64,000 nt of DNA from Ralstonia sp. RRA (GTDB lineage Bacteria > Pseudomonadota > Gammaproteobacteria > Burkholderiales > Burkholderiaceae): the NCBI RefSeq assembly GCF_037023145.1, contig NZ_CP146091.1, forward strand, positions 3,286,001-3,350,000, read 5' to 3'. The notes below the pieces were generated by a model that had not been told where the DNA came from, ran no database searches, and saw only the letters and a list, made by a program, of their open reading frames with translations. Both the position numbers and the translations under genes were made by a program. Positions 58,112-64,000 of this stretch are shown here, one piece after another. Within the stretch, counting starts at the first letter, position 1. Each line of letters starts with the position of its first letter.

Positions 58112-58777
58112 TCAGACGACCATCCTTGTGGCAGCGGCGAGTTTGTCCAGGCTCCAGCCCGCGCCCAGCAGCACGCGCCGCGTGTGCAGGGCCTCCAGCA
58201 CGACATCGTCCACTTGGTCACCCAGGTAGCGCATGCGCTTGTCGCGCACCTCCACATACCCCGATGGGTAGTGTCTGGCGAGCGACTGGTACACCCCATG
58301 CACCCCCACGGACTGACGCGCGCCGCTCATCAGACACATCCCACCGTCAAGCGCGCGCCGGAAGACGGTCGAGGCCAACCCGCGCCGCTGGTACGCCAGC
58401 GCGTACTTCGAATGCGGCGCACGCAGATAGCGATCCGCGCGCTTGTCCAGCTCAATCAAGCGATTGAAGACCGTGTAGCCCGCCAGGCGCCGCGCCGCAA
58501 CGTCTTCGACATAGACATAGGTTTCGCCGTCGGCCTCGCGCGTGTGAATGCGGAAGCCCGGCAAGGTGTCGTCGTCCAACGTCATGCCATGCAGCGGCGT
58601 GCCGGGCGTTTGCATGCGTTCATACAGCGCGTCGAGTTCGCGCTCGATGTCTTCGTTGTTGAAGTCGACGTCGGTGCGCAGGCCGAGCGGCGCCAGCCGC
58701 CGACACAACGATTGCACCATGGATGCCAACGTCGGCAAGACCGGTGGCGGCATGGGCAGGGTCAGCACGGTACTCAT
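58112..58777 (-). CDS. GNAT-like acetyltransferase, 221 aa
   Basis: Probable N-acyltransferase. GFRIHTREADGETYVYVEDV and AGYTVFNRLIELDKRADRYL are followed by a motif-A-like SKYALAYQRRGLASTVFRRA (Q-R-R-G-L-A) and motif-B-like QSVGVHGVYQSLARHYPSGY. The C-terminus has YLGDQVDDVVLEALHTRRVL. The start overlaps the stop of the upstream solenoid gene (ATGA) with GGAGG upstream, so the two products are made together. Substrate unknown; the partner could be a scaffold or substrate. Confidence 0.7.
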   Translation of the reverse strand: MSTVLTLPMPPPVLPTLASMVQSLCRRLAPLGLRTDVDFNNEDIERELDALYERMQTPGTPLHGMTLDDDTLPGFRIHTREADGETYVYVEDVAARRLAGYTVFNRLIELDKRADRYLRAPHSKYALAYQRRGLASTVFRRALDGGMCLMSGARQSVGVHGVYQSLARHYPSGYVEVRDKRMRYLGDQVDDVVLEALHTRRVLLGAGWSLDKLAAATRMVV

Positions 58778-59640
58778 GCAGCCTCCGCCCAATAGCCGCT
58801 GATAAGCCGCGACGGTTGCTGAGCCGCGCGAATGCAGGCACTGGCAGGCCAGTCGTCCATGCGTACGTTCAGGCCCGCGTGGATGCCATAGCCTGGCCCG
58901 GCAACGATCACGCCACCGGCCTCAACGCCATCGCCCGCGCGGATGGCGCCGCCGGCTTCGATATCGCCCCAGGCCTTGATGCCCCAGCCGGCCTCCAGGT
59001 GTGTATGCGCGCGTAAGTCGGCGCCCGCGAGAATGCCGTTCGCGCTGACGATGCCGCCCTCGCTGCTCACCTCCCCGCCAGCGCGCAAGCCCTTGCCCAC
59101 ACGCACGTTGCCGCGTACGGCCAGCGCCTCGCCGATCAGCAGGTCGTCCGCGACGTCGATATCAGCATCGCAATGCAAGTCACGGTGCACACGCACCACG
59201 CCGCCACAGTGCAGCGCACCGGCAGCCGTCACGCTCCAGCCGACACGGAGGTCACCGCCCACATGCACAGTGCCGTCGCAGTAGAGGCCAGCCTTGGCTT
59301 CGAGATCGCCGCCCGTGGTGATGGACTCGCCCGCGCGCACACCACCGCCCGCACGGATGGCCTGCCCCGCGCGCAACACACCGTCGACGTGGATGCCGCC
59401 GCGCACGATGATCGTGCCGGCAAAGATGAGCGCATCGGCCTCGATGTCGTCGGCGTCGAGCACGGCATCGGTCGGGCCAAAGTTGTCGAGCAACCAGATG
59501 GCATCGGTGATGCGACCTTCGCGCACGAGGCTGTCGAGCAGGTGTTGGTAATCGGTGCCGTTGTGGCGGTCGCGGATGTACCAGCGGTAGCCCGCTGCAC
59601 AAGGCTGCTTGGCCTTGATGAAGTTCTGTGTGAGTTCCAT
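58774..59640 (-). CDS. Beta-solenoid (bactofilin-like hexad repeat) protein
   Basis: 288 residues. After an alpha-helical cap (MELTQNFIKAKQPCAAGYRW to about residue 60, including DSLVREGRITDAIWLLDNFG), some 200 residues consist of five-to-six-residue repeats with alternating I/V/L and A-G or G-G turns, for example IIVRGGIHVDGVLRAGQAIR and GIKAWGDIEAGGAIRAGDGV. This predicts a long left- or right-handed beta-solenoid, like bactofilins or carbonic-anhydrase-type hexapeptide folds. No signal peptide. Co-translated with the acetyltransferase. It may act as a scaffold or polymer. Confidence 0.75.
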   Translation of the reverse strand: MELTQNFIKAKQPCAAGYRWYIRDRHNGTDYQHLLDSLVREGRITDAIWLLDNFGPTDAVLDADDIEADALIFAGTIIVRGGIHVDGVLRAGQAIRAGGGVRAGESITTGGDLEAKAGLYCDGTVHVGGDLRVGWSVTAAGALHCGGVVRVHRDLHCDADIDVADDLLIGEALAVRGNVRVGKGLRAGGEVSSEGGIVSANGILAGADLRAHTHLEAGWGIKAWGDIEAGGAIRAGDGVEAGGVIVAGPGYGIHAGLNVRMDDWPASACIRAAQQPSRLISGYWAEAA

Positions 59641-60323
59641 GGCAGTTCCTGCGCCCGGCACCCCGGCGATCAACGATCAGCCGGCAAATGGCGGACGAAC
59701 CGGTGCCGACAGGTGTGGTGTCGAACCAGCGTTAAAGACGGGGAGAAAGCGGAAGTGGCCGTACGGGGCAAAGGCGCCAGATGGGCGGCGCCCCGCACGG
59801 CTTACGAAAGCCGGGCGAGCAGGAAGTGCCGGAGGGCAGCGTGCGCGGGCGGGAGGTCATGCGCCGCCCCACAACGCACGCGCGTGCAGGCCACCGGCAG
59901 TGCTTGCCGGCGCTGAGCGCGAGTGGGTTGGGTGCGGGACATGGTCTGGAATGGGGTTTTCAGGACGTAACTGCGCAGGATGGCGGCGGTGGTAGGGAAA
60001 GTCCAGAGACAAGGTGACGCACGCTCTACTTCTTGACTGAAGTTTGCCGATTCGCGTCGCACGCTGCGGCTTCGTCGCGCCACTTTGCATGCAGTGCAAC
60101 ATCCGCGCCGCCGGTCCAGCCAATACGCCACATCTGTGCCGAAAGCGCCGCAACCTCGGGAAAACCCCGCCCCATTCTTGCTGCGTTGCACGGTGTTGGG
60201 AATGTCACGCGGTGCTACGATGCCGCGATCCACAGCTGTCTGCCAGCTTCCACAAGAAGCGGCGCAGGCGGCACCAAAAGAGACCTGCTGCTGGTGATCC
60301 CGGCACACCCACACGGAGCACGC
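59641..60323. other. 683-bp intergenic region with one hairpin
   Basis: No supported gene. GCCGTACGGGGC (59758-59769) pairs with GCCCCGCACGGC (59790-59801) with one mismatch, on either strand without a T-tract. Open frames here lack start signals. It should hold divergent promoters for the solenoid operon and the oxidoreductase gene; I could not place them with confidence. Confidence 0.4.
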
Positions 60324-63300
60324 ATGAATGCCCCTCTGAACGACGCGCTACGCCGCGCGCTCGAAACCGTTTCCCTGGACGACAAATACACGCTCGAGCG
60401 TGGTCGCATCTACATCAGCGGCACGCAGGCACTGGTGCGTCTGCCGATGCTGCAGCAGGAGCGCGACCGCGCCGCTGGGCTCAATACGGCAGGCTTCATT
60501 TCCGGCTACCGCGGCTCGCCGCTGGGCGCGCTGGACCAGGCCTTGTGGAAGGCCAAGAAGCACTTGGCCGGGCACAACATCGTCTTCCAGGCGGGGCTCA
60601 ATGAAGACCTGGCCGCCACGGCGGTCTGGGGCTCGCAGCAGGTGAATCTGTATCCGAACGCCAAGTTCAGTGGCGTGTTCGGCATGTGGTACGGCAAGGG
60701 TCCGGGTGTGGACCGCACGATCGACGTGTTCAAGCATGCCAACTCGGCCGGCTCGTCGGCGCATGGCGGGGTGCTGGTACTGGCCGGTGACGACCATGCC
60801 TGCAAATCCTCGACGCTGGCGCACCAGTCGGAGCACGTCTTCAAGGCGGCCGGCATTCCGGTGCTGTATCCGTCCAACGTGCAGGAGTACCTCGACTACG
60901 GCCTGCACGGCTGGGCGATGAGCCGCTACTCCGGCCTGTGGGTATCGATGAAGTGCGTGACGGACGTGGTGGAATCGTCGGCTTCGGTCGATGTCGACCC
61001 GCACCGCGCCGAGATCATCCTGCCGGAAGATTTCATCATGCCGCAGGGTGGCCTGAACATCCGCTGGCCTGATCCGCCGCTGGTGCAGGAAGCGCGTCTG
61101 CTCGATTACAAGTGGTACGCCGGTCTGTCTTACGTGCGTGCCAACAAGCTCGACCGCGTGGTGATGGATTCGCCGCAGGCGCGCTTCGGCATCATGACCG
61201 CCGGCAAGGCGTACCTGGACGTGCGCCAGGCGCTGGTCGACCTCGGGCTGGATGAGGAAACCTGCCGCCGCATCGGCATCCGCCTGTACAAGGTCGGTTG
61301 CGTGTGGCCACTCGAAGCGCACGGCGCGCGCGCGTTTGCCGAAGGGCTGCAAGAGATCCTGGTGGTGGAAGAGAAGCGCCAGATCCTCGAATACCAACTC
61401 AAGGAAGAGCTGTACAACTACCGCGACGACGTGCGCCCGCGCGTGTACGGCAAGTTCGACGAGCGCGACAACGCCGGCGGCGAATGGTCGGTGCCGATGG
61501 CCAACTGGCTGCTGCCGGCGCACTACGAGTTGTCGCCCGCGCTGATCGCCCGCGCCATCGCCACGCGGCTGGAGAAGTTCGAGCTGCCGTCGGACGTGCG
61601 CGCACGCATTGCCTCGCGCATCGCCATCATCGACGCCAAAGAGAAGGCCCTCGCAAAGCCGCGCATCACTGCGGAACGCAAGCCGTGGTTCTGCTCGGGC
61701 TGCCCGCACAACACGTCGACCAACGTGCCGGAAGGCTCGCGCGCGCTGGCCGGCATCGGCTGCCACTACATGACCGTGTGGATGGACCGCCGCACCGACA
61801 CCTTCAGCCAGATGGGCGGCGAAGGCGTGGCGTGGATCGGCCAGATGCCGTTCTCGGGCGACCAGCACGTGTTCGCCAACCTGGGCGACGGCACGTACTA
61901 CCACTCGGGCCTGCTGGCGATTCGCGCCTCCATCGCGGCCAAGGTGAACATCACCTACAAGATCCTCTACAACGATGCGGTGGCCATGACCGGCGGCCAA
62001 CCGGTGGATGGCCCGCTGTCGGTGCCGCAGATTGCCGCGCAGGTGCATGCCGAAGGCACGTCGCGCATCGTGATCGTCACGGACGAGCCGGAGAAGTACA
62101 ACGCGGCGATCAAGCTGCCCGAAGGCGTGACCGTGCATCACCGCGATCGCCTGGATGCGATTCAGCGCGAGCTGCGCGAGGTGCAAGGCACCAGCGTGCT
62201 GATCTACGACCAGACCTGCGCGACGGAAAAACGCCGCCGCCGCAAGCGCGGCACGATGGTCGACCCGGCACGCCGCGCGTTCATCAACGACGCCGTGTGC
62301 GAAGGCTGCGGCGATTGCTCGGTCAAGTCGAATTGCTTATCCGTCGAGCCGCTGGAAACGGAGCTGGGTACCAAGCGCAAGATCAACCAGTCGTCGTGCA
62401 ACAAGGATTTCTCGTGCGTGAACGGCTTCTGCCCGAGCTTTGTGACGGCCGAAGGCGCGCAGGTGCGCAAGCCGGAATCGCGTGGCATCGGCATGGACAG
62501 CCTGCCGCTGCTGCCGCACCCTGAACTCCCTGCCATCCAGCGCGCCTACGGCGTACTGGTGACCGGCGTGGGCGGCACGGGCGTGGTGACCATCGGCGGC
62601 CTGCTCGGCATGGCTGCGCACATCGAAGGCAAGGGTGTGACTGTGCTGGACATGGCGGGCCTGGCGCAGAAGGGCGGCGCGGTGCTCTCGCATGTGCAGA
62701 TCGGCGAGCGTCCGGACAGCATCCACGCCACGCGCATCGCCATGGGCGAGGCAGACCTAGTGATCGGCTGCGATGCGATCGTCTCGGCGTCGGATGAAGT
62801 GCTGTCGAAGGTGCAGCACGGCCAGACGCGCGCCATCATCAACAGCACGGCCTCCCCCACCGCCGACTTCATCAAGAACCCGAACTGGCGCTTCCCGGGC
62901 AGCTCGGCCGAGGCGGACATCCGCGCAGCCGTGGGCGATGCCTGCGCGTTTGAAGACGCCAACACGCTGGCCGTGCGCCTGCTGGGCGACGCGATCTTCA
63001 CCAACCCGCTGGTGCTGGGCTTTGCGTGGCAGAAGGGCTGGATTCCGCTGACGTACGACGCGCTCATCCGCGCGATCGAACTCAATGGCGTGGCGGTCGA
63101 GAAGAACAAGACCGCATTCGAATGGGGCCGCCACCTCGCGCAAGATCGCGATGCCGTGCTCAAGCTGGCCGATGGCGCGCCGCGTGCCAAGGCGGATGTC
63201 ATCGCCCTGCCCTCGCTGGACACGCTGATCGCCCGTCGTGTTGATCTGCTGACCGCGTACCAGAACGCTGCGTACGCTGCCGAGTTCCGCTCGGTGGTCG

Positions 63301-63884
63301 AGCGTGTGCGTGCTGCGGAAACGGCGGTGGTTGGTGCCGGCCAAACGCTGGCACTGACCGAAGCCGTGGTGCGCAATCTGTCGAAGCTGATGGCGTACAA
63401 GGACGAATACGAAGTCGCCCGCCTGTACACCGATCCGGCCTTCCTCGACAAACTGCGCGCCCAGTTCGAAGGCGAGCCCGGCCGCGACTACCAGCTCAAC
63501 TTCTGGCTCGCGCCGCCCATGACGGCCAAGCGCGACGAGAAGGGTCATCTGGTGAAGCAGCGCTTCGGCCCGAACACGATGCGCATCTTCAAGGTGCTGG
63601 CCAAGCTCAAGGGCCTGCGCGGCACGGCGTTCGATGTGTTCGGCAAGACCGAAGAGCGTCGCACCGAGCGCGCGCTGATCGGCGAATACCGTGCGCTGGT
63701 CGATGAACTGGTGAAGGGTCTGAACGCGCAGAAGCTGGCGCAGGCGGTGGAGCTGGCGCGCCTGCCGGAAGACATCCGCGGCTTCGGCCATGTGAAGGAG
63801 GCCAACCTGGCTGCCACACGCATCCGCTGGAACAAGCTGCTGGCGCAGTTGCGTGATCCGGCGGCGGCGCAACGCGCGGCTTGA
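60324..63884 (+). CDS. Indolepyruvate ferredoxin oxidoreductase, fused IorA/IorB type
   Basis: 1186-residue thiamine-diphosphate enzyme that oxidatively decarboxylates aryl pyruvates to aryl-CoA, reducing ferredoxin. Order: pyrimidine-binding half (FISGYRGSPLGALDQALWKA), PP-binding TPP domain (CSGCPHNTSTNVPEGSRALA to GDGTYYHSGLLAIRASIAAK), a cysteine cluster region (CEGCGDCSVKSNCLSVEP, SSCNKDFSCVNGFCPSF) for 4Fe-4S, and the gamma domain (TGVGGTGVVTIGGLLGMAAH, LAQKGGAVLSHVQIGERP). ATG 60324 follows CACGGAGCACGC; upstream codons lack family character. Role in aromatic amino-acid breakdown is consistent with hppD in the same region. Confidence 0.94.
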   Translation: MNAPLNDALRRALETVSLDDKYTLERGRIYISGTQALVRLPMLQQERDRAAGLNTAGFISGYRGSPLGALDQALWKAKKHLAGHNIVFQAGLNEDLAATAVWGSQQVNLYPNAKFSGVFGMWYGKGPGVDRTIDVFKHANSAGSSAHGGVLVLAGDDHACKSSTLAHQSEHVFKAAGIPVLYPSNVQEYLDYGLHGWAMSRYSGLWVSMKCVTDVVESSASVDVDPHRAEIILPEDFIMPQGGLNIRWPDPPLVQEARLLDYKWYAGLSYVRANKLDRVVMDSPQARFGIMTAGKAYLDVRQALVDLGLDEETCRRIGIRLYKVGCVWPLEAHGARAFAEGLQEILVVEEKRQILEYQLKEELYNYRDDVRPRVYGKFDERDNAGGEWSVPMANWLLPAHYELSPALIARAIATRLEKFELPSDVRARIASRIAIIDAKEKALAKPRITAERKPWFCSGCPHNTSTNVPEGSRALAGIGCHYMTVWMDRRTDTFSQMGGEGVAWIGQMPFSGDQHVFANLGDGTYYHSGLLAIRASIAAKVNITYKILYNDAVAMTGGQPVDGPLSVPQIAAQVHAEGTSRIVIVTDEPEKYNAAIKLPEGVTVHHRDRLDAIQRELREVQGTSVLIYDQTCATEKRRRRKRGTMVDPARRAFINDAVCEGCGDCSVKSNCLSVEPLETELGTKRKINQSSCNKDFSCVNGFCPSFVTAEGAQVRKPESRGIGMDSLPLLPHPELPAIQRAYGVLVTGVGGTGVVTIGGLLGMAAHIEGKGVTVLDMAGLAQKGGAVLSHVQIGERPDSIHATRIAMGEADLVIGCDAIVSASDEVLSKVQHGQTRAIINSTASPTADFIKNPNWRFPGSSAEADIRAAVGDACAFEDANTLAVRLLGDAIFTNPLVLGFAWQKGWIPLTYDALIRAIELNGVAVEKNKTAFEWGRHLAQDRDAVLKLADGAPRAKADVIALPSLDTLIARRVDLLTAYQNAAYAAEFRSVVERVRAAETAVVGAGQTLALTEAVVRNLSKLMAYKDEYEVARLYTDPAFLDKLRAQFEGEPGRDYQLNFWLAPPMTAKRDEKGHLVKQRFGPNTMRIFKVLAKLKGLRGTAFDVFGKTEERRTERALIGEYRALVDELVKGLNAQKLAQAVELARLPEDIRGFGHVKEANLAATRIRWNKLLAQLRDPAAAQRAA

Positions 63885-63902
63885 TCCGGTTCGGCATCGC
63901 CA

Positions 63903-63933
63903 TAAAAAAACGGAGGCTTCGGCCTCCGTTTTT
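63903..63933. terminator. Bidirectional intrinsic terminator
   Basis: AAAAAACGGAGG-CTTCGG-CCTCCGTTTTT between two convergent genes, T-tract on both strands. Confidence 0.9.
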
Positions 63934-63953
63934 CTTTGAGCGTGTTCAGCGCG

Positions 63954-64000
63954 TCAGCCTGGCACGATCTGCTGTGCGTAGTCGTACAGGTCTTGCAGGA
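63954..64000 (-). CDS. 3' end of a gene cut by the window edge
   Basis: Minus-strand frame encoding LQDLYDYAQQIVPG before TGA (63954-63956), open to the window edge and closed by the terminator at 63903. Too short to identify. It is called a gene because the frame, the stop position and the terminator agree. Confidence 0.6.
   Translation of the reverse strand, partial: LQDLYDYAQQIVPG

Noticed and set aside
59802..60314. 170-aa minus-strand ORF upstream of the oxidoreductase gene
   Set aside because: No ribosome-binding site, Cys/Arg-rich composition typical of shadow frames, and it covers the probable promoter.

Overview
The window looks like a chromosome segment of a Ralstonia-type betaproteobacterium (Burkholderiaceae). 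The backbone is GC-rich, with a Bug-family receptor, a Burkholderiales-type porin, a complete type II secretion operon, hppD next to an Lrp-type regulator, and an indolepyruvate ferredoxin oxidoreductase fusion. Genus is inferred from gene content and protein character; no database was searched.

Region 1, about 1-15,653, is the right part of an integrative genomic island. It opens inside a tyrosine integrase and closes at a duplicated 3' half of a tRNA-Arg(CCG) gene (15,608-15,653), which reads as the distal attachment site. The cargo comprises a structured-RNA candidate resembling the 5' part of a group II intron, a CX5R phosphatase-like protein, a ribbon-helix-helix protein with a palindromic operator, and a DNA methyltransferase convergent with a McrB/McrC pair. 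It continues with a HUH replication-type protein, two paralogous AlpA-like regulators with the same operator, five 19-bp iterons, two tandem 117-nt hairpins whose arms co-vary, a serine recombinase, an uncharacterised 394-aa protein, a 34-aa microprotein and a PD-(D/E)XK nuclease-like protein. Four GTGTCC/GGACAC palindromes lie on both sides of that last module.

Region 2, 15,654-27,780, is backbone: hisC, a Tat-exported HiPIP, an OmpR/KdpE-type response regulator, a Bug receptor, a porin, a repeat-containing periplasmic protein, an M20 peptidase, a DUF1835 protein, kefC/kefF and a GNAT protein.

Region 3, 27,791-33,370, is an intact 5.58-kb IS1595-family transposon with 27-bp perfect terminal inverted repeats and an 8-bp target duplication. 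It carries a transposase, a DUF6471 protein, a HicA-like/HTH toxin-antitoxin candidate with an 18-bp operator, an Imm11-like immunity protein and other small unknowns.

Region 4, 33,371-39,208, holds a cupin, a LysM muramidase-like protein overlapping a small exported protein (effector/immunity candidate) and several small proteins. It also holds a chromosomal C4-type antisense RNA cassette: antisense RNA, its target over a Shine-Dalgarno, a 29-codon leader ORF, and a translationally coupled 89-aa gene. An AT-rich DUF262/HNH defence-like gene follows.

Region 5, 39,227-64,000, is backbone: Lrp regulator, hppD, EF-hand protein, gspC divergent from gspGHIJKLMNDEF, a 568-bp nested inverted repeat, an EamA/PNPOx operon divergent from a MocR regulator, an acetyltransferase with a beta-solenoid partner, the indolepyruvate oxidoreductase, and the 3' end of one more gene.
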